Part shown: positions 54,047 through 63,416 of the stretch, piece by piece
Position numbering within the stretch: position 1 is the first letter of the stretch
Layout: each line of letters opens with the position of its first letter
NCBI RefSeq assembly: GCF_005876855.1
Contig: NZ_QLAE01000020.1
Coordinates: 25,172-89,171 of the forward strand
Direction: 5' to 3'
Origin: Stutzerimonas nosocomialis
GTDB taxonomy: Bacteria > Pseudomonadota > Gammaproteobacteria > Pseudomonadales > Pseudomonadaceae
DNA: 64,000 nucleotides
Notes under the pieces: generated by a model
Told to the model about the DNA's origin: nothing
The model's database searches: none
Seen by the model: only the letters and a program-made list of their open reading frames with translations
Made by a program: the position numbers and the translations under genes

Positions 54047-54996
54047 CCCCTCTTGATCCGCGGGTCGAGCAGGGTCTGGAGGATGTCCACCCCGAGGTTG
54101 AGCAGCACGAAGAACAGCGCCAGTACCCAGATGGTGCCCTGCAGCAGCGGCAGGTCGCGCTGGAAGATCGCCGAGTTCAGCAGCAGCCCGGTACCGGGCC
54201 AGGCGAACACCGTCTCCACCAGGATCGAGCCGCCCATCAGGTAGCCCAGCTGCAGGCCCATCACCGCCAGGGCGGTGGGCGCGGCATTCTTCACCACGTG
54301 CCAGAAGATCGCGTAGTCGGTCATGCCCTTGGCGCGCAGGCCGACGATGAACTCCTGGCCCAGGGTGTCGGCCACCAGCGCCCGCACCGTGCGCGCGATG
54401 ATGCCGGTAGGGATCACCGACAGGGTGATGGCCGGCAGCACCATGAACTGCAGGTGCTCCCAGTCCCAGGCCCAGCCTTCGGCGCCCATCGGCCCGCCAC
54501 CGGTGGCCGGCAGCCAGTAGAGCTGCGAGGCGAACACGATCACCAGCAGCATGCCCAGCCAGTAGTGCGGCACGCTGACGCCGAACACCGAGAACGCCGA
54601 GGCCAGCTTGTCCACCCAGGTGTCCTGGAAGTAGCCGGCGACGAAGCCGAACAGGCAGCCGAAGAAGAACCCGATCAGCGTCGCCAGCGCGGCCAGGCGC
54701 AGCGAGTTGATCGCTGCGGTCATCACCTCGCCGAACACCGGCCGGCTGGTGGCGATCGAGGTGCCCAGGTCGCCCTGCACCGCGTGCCACAGCCACTGGA
54801 AGAATTGCACCGGCAACGGCTTGTCGAAGCCGTAGACGGCGATCATCTGCGCCCGCAGTTCCTGGGACGCGTCCGGTGGCAACACCGAGACCAGCGGGTC
54901 ACCCGGCGCCAGGTGCACGAGCATGAAGCACACCAGCGCGACGCCGAGCATGATGGGGATCGCCAGCAGCAGCCGGCGTACGACATAGGCGCCCAT
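54043..54996 (-). CDS. ABC transporter permease, DppB type
   Basis: A 317-residue permease with TM1 (RRLLLAIPIMLGVALVCFML) followed by VHLAPGDP, as in DppB/NikB. Six helices in total; the EAA-type loop is RAKGMTDYAIFWHVVKNAAP (~residues 217-236). It starts 10 bases after the binding-protein stop. Confidence 0.95.
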   Translation of the reverse strand: MGAYVVRRLLLAIPIMLGVALVCFMLVHLAPGDPLVSVLPPDASQELRAQMIAVYGFDKPLPVQFFQWLWHAVQGDLGTSIATSRPVFGEVMTAAINSLRLAALATLIGFFFGCLFGFVAGYFQDTWVDKLASAFSVFGVSVPHYWLGMLLVIVFASQLYWLPATGGGPMGAEGWAWDWEHLQFMVLPAITLSVIPTGIIARTVRALVADTLGQEFIVGLRAKGMTDYAIFWHVVKNAAPTALAVMGLQLGYLMGGSILVETVFAWPGTGLLLNSAIFQRDLPLLQGTIWVLALFFVLLNLGVDILQTLLDPRIKRG

Positions 54997-55006
54997 TGGC
55001 TGCTCC

Positions 55007-56671
55007 TCACTCCATCGACATGGTGGCCAGGTCGATGAACCAGCTCTGCGGCTGCACCACCCCTTTCACTTTCGGCGAGATCGCCCGTGGCCCGACGTCA
55101 TGCGCCACCCAGAGGAACGGCGTCTCGTCGACCAGGGTCGCGTGCAGCTCGGCCGCCGCGGCGTCCATTTCGTCAGGATCGAAGGCGTTGCGCGCCTTGT
55201 CGATCAGCGCATCGAGCTTCGGATCGCTGAAGAAGCCCCAGTTGTTCGAGACCGGCGGGAAGGCCTTGGAGCTGGTGAAGCGCACCATGCCGAAGTACGG
55301 GTCCATCACCGCGGCGCTGACGTTGATCGCGTTGGCGCCCTGGGCGGCCGGGTCCTTCGCGCCGAGGCGCCAGTTGGTGAACAGCGTGTTCCACTCGGTC
55401 ACGTCCAGGGTCACGTCGAAATAGCACTCGCGCAGGCTCTGCTGGATGTACTCGTTCATCGGCAGCGGCTGCATCTGGCCGGAGCCCGAGGCCGAGGTCT
55501 GCACGCGCACCTTGACCGGCTTGCTCTGGCTGAAGCCCGCCTCGGTCATCAGCTTGCGCGCGGCATCCGGGTCGTACTTGATCTGGAAGCTGGGGTTGCC
55601 GCGCCAGGGCGAACCTTCCTCGTAGGTGCCGGTGGCCTCTTCCATGTAGCCGCCGAGGAAGGCCTTGAGTTCGGAGCGGTTCAGGCACAGGTTCGCCGCC
55701 TGGCGCACCTTCTTGTCCAGCCAGGGCGAGCCGGGCAGGAAGGAGAACTGCCAGGGCCAGAGGTGCGGCTGGGCGTTGGAGTAGATGACGAAGCCGCGGC
55801 TCTTGATCTGCTCGACGGCATCCGGCGCCGGCGCCTCGATCCAGTCGACCTGGCCGGACAGCAGCGCCGCGGTGCGGGCGTTCGCCTCGGGCAGCGGCAG
55901 CAGGACCACGTTGTCGATCTTCGGCACCCGCGCAGGGTTCCAGTAATCCGGGTTCTTCGCCAGGCGCAGTTGCTGGCGCGGCACCAGGCGCTCGACCTTG
56001 AACGGGCCGCTGCCCACCGCGTGGCTGGCGAAGGCGGTCCAGGCCTGCTTGCTGCGCGCCGCCGGATCGGTCACCGAGGCGGGCACGGCGTCGAAATCCT
56101 TCTGCCAGGCGCTGGGGGAGACGATGAACAGGTTGGTCAGGTTGAAGGGCAGGAAGGCGTCGGGCTCGGAGGTGGTCAGCTCGACGGTGTGGTCGTCGAT
56201 CTTGGTCGCGGTGCGCAGGGTCGGCATGCGCGACACGGTGTTGCCGATCTGCGCCGGGTCGTACTGCGGGGCAGCCTTGTCCAGCACCTTGCCGACGTTC
56301 CAGACCACCGCATCGGCGTCGAACGGCGTGCCGTCGTGGAAGGTCACGCCTTCGCGCAGCGTGAAGGTCCACTTGGTGTGATCGTCCGGATTGACCTTCC
56401 ACTCGGTGGCCAGCCCCGGCACCAGCGCCGCGGGCGCCTCGCCCTGGGACAGATCCCACTGGACCAGCGAGTCGAAGATCGGGATTCCGGTGAAACGGTT
56501 GCCCTCGTAGCCCTGGTCGGGCTGACCATGGGTCAGGGGAATGTCCGCAGCGGTCATGCCGATGCGCAGCGTGGTCTGGGCCTGGGCGGGCAGCGCTGCG
56601 AGCGCCAGTCCGGTTGCCAGGGTGAAGGGAAGCGTGAAACGACCTACAAAGCGGCTCGCGGCATTGGGCAT
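55007..56671 (-). CDS. ABC substrate-binding protein, peptide/nickel (SBP_bac_5) family
   Basis: A 554-residue periplasmic protein with a signal peptide (LPFTLATGLALAALPAQAQ, cut near residue 32). The family landmarks TEWKVNPDDHTKWTFTLREG (~residues 98-117) and VTFHDGTPFDADAVVWN follow. It captures the transported compound. First gene of the operon, behind a sigma-54-type promoter whose -12 element lies ~38 bases upstream. The partner amidase suggests an amide or peptide-like ligand. Confidence 0.94.
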   Translation of the reverse strand: MPNAASRFVGRFTLPFTLATGLALAALPAQAQTTLRIGMTAADIPLTHGQPDQGYEGNRFTGIPIFDSLVQWDLSQGEAPAALVPGLATEWKVNPDDHTKWTFTLREGVTFHDGTPFDADAVVWNVGKVLDKAAPQYDPAQIGNTVSRMPTLRTATKIDDHTVELTTSEPDAFLPFNLTNLFIVSPSAWQKDFDAVPASVTDPAARSKQAWTAFASHAVGSGPFKVERLVPRQQLRLAKNPDYWNPARVPKIDNVVLLPLPEANARTAALLSGQVDWIEAPAPDAVEQIKSRGFVIYSNAQPHLWPWQFSFLPGSPWLDKKVRQAANLCLNRSELKAFLGGYMEEATGTYEEGSPWRGNPSFQIKYDPDAARKLMTEAGFSQSKPVKVRVQTSASGSGQMQPLPMNEYIQQSLRECYFDVTLDVTEWNTLFTNWRLGAKDPAAQGANAINVSAAVMDPYFGMVRFTSSKAFPPVSNNWGFFSDPKLDALIDKARNAFDPDEMDAAAAELHATLVDETPFLWVAHDVGPRAISPKVKGVVQPQSWFIDLATMSME

Positions 56672-56707
56672 TGCGTACGTCCTCACAGGTTTGTGTGAAG
56701 GCAGTAA

Positions 56708-56724
56708 CGCAAAGGCCGTACCAG
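56708..56724 (-). promoter_or_regulatory. sigma-54 promoter of the oligopeptide-type ABC operon
   Basis: On the minus strand CTGGTACGGCCTTTGCG matches the RpoN consensus at all but two positions, with the exact GG-10-GC spacing. The start codon lies ~38 bases further on. Confidence 0.7.
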
Positions 56725-56866
56725 CCATCGGCGCAGGCACCGCCGCGTTCGCCGATTTATCGTTCTGTTTCAGTGACTTGAAAAATTCGAACCGGTTGCG
56801 AACGGAGCGCTTCGGACAGCGGTTCCGCTCGCCTGGCGGGCGCTGCGCTCGCCGGCTGGGCACGAA

Positions 56867-56882
56867 CGGACCGATCGGTCCG
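56867..56882. promoter_or_regulatory. perfect 16-bp palindrome, probable activator site
   Basis: CGGACCGATCGGTCCG lies ~145 bases upstream of the sigma-54 promoter at 56708-56724, a typical enhancer distance. It also lies 72 bases after the stop of the M20 hydrolase gene, so a terminator role is the alternative. Confidence 0.5.
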
Positions 56883-56954
56883 CTTCGGTGCAGCCCGGGC
56901 GCCCGCTGACGGGCAGCGGCACCGGGCAGTGCCCGATCCTTGGGCGGCGCGCCG

Positions 56955-58241
56955 TCAGGCGCTGATGCGTTGGGCCGCGCGGGCGCCCTGGGCGGCGTGG
57001 AGCATGGCCCGCAGCAGTACCGCGCACCCGGCGGCCAGGTGCTCGGGCTCGGCGTTCTCGATCTCGTTGTGGCTGATGCCGCCTTCGCAGGGCACGAAGA
57101 TCATCGCGGTGGGCGCCAGCTCGGCGAGAAAGATGGCGTCGTGGCCCGCGCCGCTGACGATGTCCATGTGTTCCAGCCCGAGGGCCGCGGCGCCCTGGCG
57201 AACCGCATCGACGCATTCGTCGGCGAAGTACAGGGGCGGAAAGTCCGCCGTCGGCGTCAGCCGGTAGCTCAGCCCGTGGCGGGCACAGGCCGCTTCGATC
57301 ACCGCCTTCACCTCGTCGATCATGCCGTCGAGGCGCGCCTGTTCGAGGTGGCGGAAGTCCATGGTCAGGTGCACCTCACCCGGGATCACGTTGCGCGAGC
57401 CGGGCTTGAGTTCCAGGCAGCCGACCGTCGCGCAGGCGTGCGGCTGGTAGGCATGGCCGACGCGGTTGACCTCGCTCACCACCTGCGCCGCGCCCACCAG
57501 CGCATCGCGGCGCAGGTGCATCGGGGTCGGGCCGGCGTGGGCCTCCAGGCCCGTCAGGGTCAGGTCGAACCACTTCTGCCCGAGCGCGCCGAGCACGACG
57601 CCGATGGTCTTGCCCTGATCCTCGAGAATCGGCCCCTGCTCGATGTGCGCCTCGAAATAGGCCCCCACCGGATGGCCGCTGGCCGGCCGGTCGCCGTCGT
57701 AGCCGATGGCCTTGAGCGCATCGCCGACCGAAATCCCGGCGATGTCGGTCTTGGCCAGGGTGTCCTGCAGGCCGAACTTATCGGCGAAGACCCCCGACCC
57801 CATCATGCACGGCGGGAAGCGCGAGCCCTCCTCGTTGGTCCAGACCACCACCTCCAGCGGCGCCTCGGTCTGCACGCCCAGGTCGTTGAGGGTACGCATC
57901 ACCTCCAGCCCCGCCATCACCCCGAAGCAGCCGTCGAACTTGCCGCCGGTGGGCTGGGTGTCGATGTGGCTGCCGGTCATCACCGGCGGCAGGGCGGGGT
58001 TGCGCCCGGCGCGACGGGCGAAGATGTTGCCGACCTGGTCGACCGTCACCGTGCAGCCGGCCTCCCGGCACCACTGGCAGAACAGGTCGCGGGCCTGCCC
58101 GTCCAGCGCGGTCAGCGCCAGGCGACAGACGCCGCCCTTGGCGGTGGCGCCGAGCTGGGCCAGGTCCATCAGCGATTTCCACAGTCGCGGACCGTTGATA
58201 TGCAGGGCGCTGGTTGAGAGAACGTCTTCGACACTGTTCAT
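56955..58241 (-). CDS. M20-family N-carbamoyl/allantoate-type amidohydrolase
   Basis: A 428-residue Zn-dependent hydrolase of the HyuC/AllC group. Metal ligands are visible in GSHIDTQPTGGKFDG (His and Asp), WTNEEGSRFPP (Glu), FEAHIEQGPILE (His) and GAGHDAIF (His). The lid/dimerisation domain spans residues ~215-330. These enzymes cleave N-carbamoyl-amino acids, allantoate or ureido-acids. It is the last gene of the amino-acid-type ABC operon (64-base gap), so the imported compound is likely its substrate. Confidence 0.9.
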   Translation of the reverse strand: MNSVEDVLSTSALHINGPRLWKSLMDLAQLGATAKGGVCRLALTALDGQARDLFCQWCREAGCTVTVDQVGNIFARRAGRNPALPPVMTGSHIDTQPTGGKFDGCFGVMAGLEVMRTLNDLGVQTEAPLEVVVWTNEEGSRFPPCMMGSGVFADKFGLQDTLAKTDIAGISVGDALKAIGYDGDRPASGHPVGAYFEAHIEQGPILEDQGKTIGVVLGALGQKWFDLTLTGLEAHAGPTPMHLRRDALVGAAQVVSEVNRVGHAYQPHACATVGCLELKPGSRNVIPGEVHLTMDFRHLEQARLDGMIDEVKAVIEAACARHGLSYRLTPTADFPPLYFADECVDAVRQGAAALGLEHMDIVSGAGHDAIFLAELAPTAMIFVPCEGGISHNEIENAEPEHLAAGCAVLLRAMLHAAQGARAAQRISA

Positions 58242-58305
58242 GCTGCCTCCTGTGGCGTGGCGAGCATCGCCATGACGCATCCGGGGGCGGCGCGCCAGGG
58301 CGATG

Positions 58306-59037
58306 CTAGGTATTGACCGAGCCGATGAACTGCGCGAGCTCGGCGGTTTGCGGATGGGCGAAGAGTGTTTGCGGATGGCCGGTCTCGTGGACCCGCCCTT
58401 GGTGCATGAACACCAGCTTGTTGCCCACTTCGCGGGCGAAGCGCATCTCGTGGGTGACCAGGATCAGGGTCATGCCCTCGACGGCGAGCTGCTTGACCAC
58501 GGCGAGCACCTCGCTGACCAGCTCCGGGTCCAGCGCCGAGGTGATCTCGTCGCACAGCAGCACCCGGGGCGACATAGCCAGCGCCCGGGCAATGGCGACC
58601 CGCTGCTGCTGGCCGCCGGAAAGCTGCTCGGGATAGGCGTCGAACTTGTCCAGCAGGCCGACGCGCTCGAGCATCTGCCGCGCCAGGGCACGGGCTTCGT
58701 CGCGGCTGGTCTTCTTCACCACCTGCGGCGCGAGCATCACGTTCTGCCCGACGCTCAGGTGCGGGAACAGGTTGAACTGCTGGAAGACCATCCCGACCTT
58801 CTGCCGCAGGCTGCGCAGATTGGCGCGCGCGGCGTCGAGGTATTCGCCGTCGACCTCGATCACCCCGTCATCGATGGTCTCCAGGCCGTTGAGGGTTCGC
58901 AGCAGCGTGCTCTTGCCAGACCCGCTGCGGCCGATGATCGCCACCACGTCGCCAGGCTCGACGGTCAGGTCGATGCCCTTGAGCACATGCAGGTCGCCGT
59001 AATACTTGTGCAGCGCGGTGATTCTAAGCAGTGACAT
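58306..59037 (-). CDS. polar amino-acid ABC transporter ATPase (GlnQ/HisP type)
   Basis: A 243-residue ATPase: Walker [11 protein letters not shown]-loop [13 protein letters not shown], signature LSGGQQQR, Walker [16 protein letters not shown], switch VTHEMRFA. This is the classical PAAT layout. It overlaps the permease gene by 14 bases. Confidence 0.95.
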   Translation of the reverse strand: MSLLRITALHKYYGDLHVLKGIDLTVEPGDVVAIIGRSGSGKSTLLRTLNGLETIDDGVIEVDGEYLDAARANLRSLRQKVGMVFQQFNLFPHLSVGQNVMLAPQVVKKTSRDEARALARQMLERVGLLDKFDAYPEQLSGGQQQRVAIARALAMSPRVLLCDEITSALDPELVSEVLAVVKQLAVEGMTLILVTHEMRFAREVGNKLVFMHQGRVHETGHPQTLFAHPQTAELAQFIGSVNT

Positions 59038-59671
59038 TGAGCTTCCTTTCCAGGTGGCGGGCGTAGAGCGACAGCGGATAACAGAGCAGGAAATAGCCGA
59101 CCGCCACCAATCCGTAGACGAGGAAGGGCTCGAAGGTGGCGTTGGCCAGCATCGAGCCGGTCTTGGTCAGCTCGTTGAAGCCGATGATCGAGGTCACCGC
59201 GGTGCCCTTGACCACCTGCACCGAAAAGCCCACGGTCGGCGGCACGGCGATGCGCAGCGCCTGGGGCAGGATGACGTGGCGCAGCTGTTCGCCGCGGGTC
59301 AGCGCCAGGCTCGCCGAGGCTTCCCACTGCCCGCGCGGGATCGCCTCCACGCAGCCGCGCCAGGTCTCGGCGAGAAAGGCGCTGGTGAACAGCGTCAGGG
59401 CCAGGGCCGCGGCGAACCAGGGCGAGATGTCCCAGCCCACCAGCGAGACGCCGAAGAACACCAGGAACAGCTGCATCAGCAGCGGTGTGCCCTGGAAGAC
59501 TTCGATGTAGCCGCGTGCCAGGACGCGCAACGGCTGCAGCGTCGAGGTCAGCCCGACCAGCACCAGGAGCCCGCTGAGGGCGCCGAATACCAGGGCGACC
59601 ACCGACAGCAGCAGCGTCCACTGCAACCCGGTGAGCAGGTTGCGCACGATATCCCAGAGGGTGAAGTCCAT
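59024..59671 (-). CDS. amino-acid ABC transporter permease (HisM/GlnP type)
   Basis: A 215-residue permease of five helices beginning at residue ~10. The EAA loop includes ALTRGEQLRHVILPQALRIA (~131-150). Preceding motifs EVFQGTPLLMQLFLVFFG and ETWRGCVEAIPRGQWEA are typical. ATG overlaps the second permease stop. Confidence 0.95.
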   Translation of the reverse strand: MDFTLWDIVRNLLTGLQWTLLLSVVALVFGALSGLLVLVGLTSTLQPLRVLARGYIEVFQGTPLLMQLFLVFFGVSLVGWDISPWFAAALALTLFTSAFLAETWRGCVEAIPRGQWEASASLALTRGEQLRHVILPQALRIAVPPTVGFSVQVVKGTAVTSIIGFNELTKTGSMLANATFEPFLVYGLVAVGYFLLCYPLSLYARHLERKLNVTA

Positions 59672-60336
59672 CAGCGGCGCGCCTCCACGACCGAGCGCCC
59701 GAACCAGGCCAGCAGCTGACGGATGAGAATCGCCATGGCCAGGTACACCAGGGTGGTCAGCAGGTAGGTTTCGAAGGCGCGGAAATTGCGCGACTGGATG
59801 AAGTTGGCGGCGAACGTCAGCTCCTCGGTGGAAATCTGCGAGCACACCGCCGAGCCGAGCATGACGATGACGATCTGGCTCGACAGCGCCGGCCATACCT
59901 TCACCAGCGCCGGGCGCAGCACCACGTGGAGGAAAGTCTCGAAACGGCTGAGCGCCAGCGCGCTGGCCGCCTCGATCTGCCCGTGGGGAATCGCCAGGAT
60001 GCCGGCGCGGATGATCTCGGTGGAATAGGCGCCCAGGTTGATCACCATCGCCAGCGCGGCGGCCTCCAGCGCGCTCAGGCGAACGCCCAGGCTCGGCAGG
60101 CCGAAGAAGATGAAGAACAGCTGCACCAGGAACGGCGTGTTGCGGATCAGCTCCACGTACACCCCGAACAGGCGGTCGAAGGGTTTCAGCTTCCAGGCGC
60201 GCACGACCGCGCCGAGAATGCCGATGCCGACCCCGAACAGCGTGCCGATCGCGGTCAGCGTCAGGGTCAGCAGCGCGCCTTCGAGCAGCAGATCGCCGTG
60301 GGCCAGGACCGCGGCGAAATCGAACTGGTAATTCAT
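59671..60336 (-). CDS. amino-acid ABC transporter permease (second subunit)
   Basis: A 221-residue permease with GTLFGVGIGILGAVVRAWK in TM1-TM2, ELIRNTPFLVQLFFIFFGLP (~63-82), and EIIRAGILAIPHGQIEAASA leading to the EAA loop. It is homologous to the neighbouring permease and the two form a heterodimer. Confidence 0.95.
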   Translation of the reverse strand: MNYQFDFAAVLAHGDLLLEGALLTLTLTAIGTLFGVGIGILGAVVRAWKLKPFDRLFGVYVELIRNTPFLVQLFFIFFGLPSLGVRLSALEAAALAMVINLGAYSTEIIRAGILAIPHGQIEAASALALSRFETFLHVVLRPALVKVWPALSSQIVIVMLGSAVCSQISTEELTFAANFIQSRNFRAFETYLLTTLVYLAMAILIRQLLAWFGRSVVEARR

Positions 60337-60349
60337 CGAGCCGGGCCGA

Positions 60350-61135
60350 TCAGAGATCGGCCGACAGCGGCTGCTTGAGCCATTTCATCGAGATGTCGTT
60401 GAGGCTGCCGTCGCTCTTGGCCTCGGCCAGGATCGCGTCGACCTTCTGCTGCAGCGCCGGCTGGTTCTTCGCCAGGCCGATGTAAGTCGGCGAGTTCTTC
60501 AGGTTGAGCTTGATCGCCGGCACGCGCTTGGGGTTGCGCTCGGCGATCGCCGCCATCACCACGTTGCCGCTGGCGATCAGTTCGACCTGGCTGGACAGGT
60601 AGGCCGCGATGGTCGAGTTGTTGTCCTCGAAGCGCTTGATGTTCGCGCCCTTGGGCGCCACCGCCGAGAGTTCCATGTCTTCCACCGAGCCGCGGGTCAC
60701 GCTGATGGTCTTGCCGGCCAGGTCATCGAGGCTGGCGACCTGGCTGTCTTCGGGGCCGAACACGCCGAGAAAGAACGGCGCGTAGGCCTCGGAGAAGTCG
60801 ATCACCTGCTCGCGCTCGGCGTTCTTGCCGAGACTGGAGATCACCAGATCGACCTTGCCGGTGGTCAGGAACGGGATGCGGTTGGTGCTGCTGACGGGCG
60901 TCAGGGCCAGCTTCACGCCGAGCCTGTCGGCGATCAGCTGCGCCGTGTCGATATCCAGGCCGCGCGGCTTCATGTCCGGCCCGATGGAGCCGAAGGGCGG
61001 GAAATCCTGCGGTACGGCGACGCGCAGTTCGCCGCGCTTGGCGATGTCCTCGAGCAGATCGGCACGGGCCACCCCGGCGAAGAACACGAGGCTGGCGAGC
61101 AGGAGGGTGAACAGCGGTCGGCGGTGTCTGGACAT
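60350..61135 (-). CDS. amino-acid ABC substrate-binding protein (SBP_bac_3)
   Basis: A 261-residue protein with a signal peptide (LFTLLLASLVFFAGVARA, cut ~26). The family-3 core is GELRVAVPQDFPPFGSI (~35), FLTTGKVDLVISSL and EREQVIDFSEAYAPFFLGVF. It captures the ligand for the ABC operon, which ends in the M20 hydrolase. Ligand could be an amino acid or N-carbamoyl derivative. First gene, behind a sigma-54-type promoter. Confidence 0.94.
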   Translation of the reverse strand: MSRHRRPLFTLLLASLVFFAGVARADLLEDIAKRGELRVAVPQDFPPFGSIGPDMKPRGLDIDTAQLIADRLGVKLALTPVSSTNRIPFLTTGKVDLVISSLGKNAEREQVIDFSEAYAPFFLGVFGPEDSQVASLDDLAGKTISVTRGSVEDMELSAVAPKGANIKRFEDNNSTIAAYLSSQVELIASGNVVMAAIAERNPKRVPAIKLNLKNSPTYIGLAKNQPALQQKVDAILAEAKSDGSLNDISMKWLKQPLSADL

Positions 61136-61169
61136 AACGGGGCATCCGGTAGGGTGGAGACCGGGCCGT

Positions 61170-61185
61170 TGCATTCCCCATGCCA
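61170..61185 (-). promoter_or_regulatory. sigma-54 promoter of the amino-acid ABC operon
   Basis: On the minus strand TGGCATGGGGAATGCA keeps GG-10-GC and differs from consensus at two positions. It lies ~35 bases before the binding-protein start. Sigma-54 control is common for amino-acid uptake operons in Pseudomonas. Confidence 0.65.
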
Positions 61186-61376
61186 CCGGCAAGCCGGTCG
61201 GCTCGCCAGGGCGCGCCCCGCGCCGTCCCGGTGGCCTTCGAGGCCTCCCCCGTCCGCTGCATGCACCGCTGCCGGCGCAGGCCGATGCACCAGGGTCGCC
61301 CGCCCGCCCTCTAACGGCGCGCACGCGAGCCCTGAGCTGGTGCGCCGATCCCCGAGGCCGCTGACCGGTCTTCGCC

Positions 61377-62804
61377 CTACTCGTCCAGCTCCACCTTCGG
61401 GTCGATGCGCCGGCAGGGCTTGGCCTCCTCGTCTTCCAGCTGCAGGAACAGCGCCGCCGCCAGCATCGCCAGGCCGCCGACGCAGAGAAAGGTCAGGTGG
61501 AAGGCTCGCAGCACCGCCTCGCCGTCGGCCCCGGGCGCGGTGAAGCCACCGAGCAGCGCACCGGCCGACGCCACGCCCAGGCCCATCGACAGCTGCACCA
61601 CCACCGAGAGCAGGCTGTTGCCGCTGCTGGCGTCCTCGTCGCGCAGGTCGATGAGGGTCACGGTGTTCATCGCGGTGAACTGCATCGAATTGACCATGCC
61701 GATCAGGCCCAGGTGGATCAGCAGCCAGACCCCGGGAGTGCCGGGTGTGATCAGGGCCAGGCTGGCGATCAGGCCACCGAGCAGCAGGGTGTTGCCGGTC
61801 AGGATGCTGCGGTAGCCGAAGCGGTCGATCAGCGGCTTGGCCAGGGGTTTGATCGCCATCGCGCCCAGGGCCAGCGGGATCATGGTCATCCCGGCCTGAG
61901 CCGGCGAGTAGCCGAGCGCCACCTGCAGCAGCAAGGGCGTCAGGAACGGCAGCGCCCCGCTCCCCAGCCGGGCGAAGAGGTTGCCGATGATGCCCACCGC
62001 GAAACTGCGGGTCCGGAACAGCGCCGGGCTGAACAGCGGACGCTCGACGCGCCCGGCCCTGAGCCAGTACGCGGCCAGGCAGGCGACGCCACCGAACAGC
62101 AGGAGCATCACCCGGGCGTGGGGCATGTGCAGCTCGCCGAGACCTTCCAGGGCGATGGTGATCAGCACCATCGCCCCGCCGAACAGCACGAATCCCGGCG
62201 TATCGAAGCGCGTGCGCTCGGCGCCGCGCAGGTCCGGCATGAAGCGCAGGGCGGCGAAACAGCCGAGCGCGCCGACCGGAATGTTGATCAGGAAGATCCA
62301 GTGCCATGACGCGTACTCGACCAGCCAGCCACCGAGCGTCGGCCCCAGCAACGGGCCGACCAGACCGGGCAGCGCGATGAAGGTCATCACCCGCACGAAC
62401 TCACTGCGCGGATAGGCGCGCAGCACCACCAGACGCCCCACCGGCAGCATCAGCGCACCGCCCATGGCCTGGATCACCCGGGCCACGACCAGCTGATTGA
62501 AACTGCTCGACAGCGCGCAGAACAGCGAGCCCAGGGTGAACAGCAGGATCGCCGAGAAGAATATCCGGCGGGTGCCGAAACGGTCGGCGATCCAGCCGGA
62601 GGCCGGAATCAGGAGCGCGACGGTGAGCATGTAGCTGATCACCACGCCCTGCATGCGCAGCGGGTTCTCGGCCAGGTCCTGGGCCATAGACGGCAGCGCC
62701 GTGTTCAGGATGGTCCCGTCGAGGGTCTGCATGAAAAAGGCGATGGCGACCAGCCAGGGCAGTACCCGGGCGGTCTGCGGGTCGAGTGAAGCCGACTGAG
62801 GCAT
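61377..62804 (-). CDS. DHA2-family MFS exporter (MdtD-like)
   Basis: A 475-residue transporter with about 14 membrane helices. Motif LDGTILNTALPSMAQDL is at ~22-38, the loop motif A-like GWIADRFGTRRIFF at ~70-83, and RVIQAMGGALMLPVGRLVVL at ~109-128; these place it in the drug:H+ antiporter group. The cytoplasmic C-terminus is acidic. It is not obviously linked to the ABC operons. Substrate unknown. Confidence 0.92.
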   Translation of the reverse strand: MPQSASLDPQTARVLPWLVAIAFFMQTLDGTILNTALPSMAQDLAENPLRMQGVVISYMLTVALLIPASGWIADRFGTRRIFFSAILLFTLGSLFCALSSSFNQLVVARVIQAMGGALMLPVGRLVVLRAYPRSEFVRVMTFIALPGLVGPLLGPTLGGWLVEYASWHWIFLINIPVGALGCFAALRFMPDLRGAERTRFDTPGFVLFGGAMVLITIALEGLGELHMPHARVMLLLFGGVACLAAYWLRAGRVERPLFSPALFRTRSFAVGIIGNLFARLGSGALPFLTPLLLQVALGYSPAQAGMTMIPLALGAMAIKPLAKPLIDRFGYRSILTGNTLLLGGLIASLALITPGTPGVWLLIHLGLIGMVNSMQFTAMNTVTLIDLRDEDASSGNSLLSVVVQLSMGLGVASAGALLGGFTAPGADGEAVLRAFHLTFLCVGGLAMLAAALFLQLEDEEAKPCRRIDPKVELDE

Positions 62805-62985
62805 GGGGCGTTTTCCAGTGGAGAGGCGCAAGCCAGGGCCGGACCCGTGCGGGCCCGCTGGCTTTTGCAGTAGGAAAGAACGTATGGCGGTCCGCCGTCA
62901 ATCGGACGAAGCGGTGAAGCAGCGCCGATGCGCCGGGCGTCGCGCGGCCCCGTTCGCTCGTTCGGACCCGGGTCGCGCGGCTCGC

Positions 62986-63195
62986 TCAGATGCCCTCGTC
63001 GCCTTCGTATTCCTCGGTGGCCCTGGCCACCATCCTGCGCCATTCCCCCGACTCGCCCGCCAGCAGGCGCATGGCCTGGAGGCTCGACTCGAACGCGGCG
63101 CGGTAATGCTGCGGATCGTTTTCACTGACGGCGCGCTCGGCGTGCGCCCGCGCCTGGTCGAGCAGCGCATCGAATGCATCGTGGTCCAGTGCCAT
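62986..63195 (-). CDS. 69-residue hypothetical acidic helical protein
   Basis: Starts at ATG 63195 with GAGGAG 7 bases upstream. Composition is Ala/Glu/Arg-rich and fully helical, ending EEYEGDEGI, with no cysteines, signal or membrane segment. It stands alone between the exporter and cytochrome genes. I do not recognise the family. Confidence 0.65.
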   Translation of the reverse strand: MALDHDAFDALLDQARAHAERAVSENDPQHYRAAFESSLQAMRLLAGESGEWRRMVARATEEYEGDEGI

Positions 63196-63345
63196 GGGGG
63201 TGCTCCTCACTCGAGTGGTTATCCCGTGTAGACCGCGCCGTCGCCCATCGATTCATCAGGCGCGAGAAGATCGGCAGGCCGAGCGCAAACCATGACCGAG
63301 GACAATATGCCGCGCACGAGGCGGGTTAAATTTAGCCTCCGAGCG

Positions 63346-63370
63346 GACTCGATGCGGCAATAATCGAGTC
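63346..63370. repeat. inverted repeat upstream of cytochrome c-551
   Basis: GACTCGAT - 9 bases - ATCGAGTC, perfect 8-bp arms, ending 47 bases before the ATG. Could be an operator. It does not match the FNR/ANR palindrome. Confidence 0.45.
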
Positions 63371-63416
63371 CAACGGGAGCGGGGGCCGCCCCGTCCATTA
63401 GCCTGAGGAAGTAGAT

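Noticed and set aside
63346-63370. Anaerobic regulator (ANR/FNR) site before cytochrome c-551
   Set aside because: The palindrome there is GACTCGAT/ATCGAGTC and does not fit TTGAT-N4-ATCAA.
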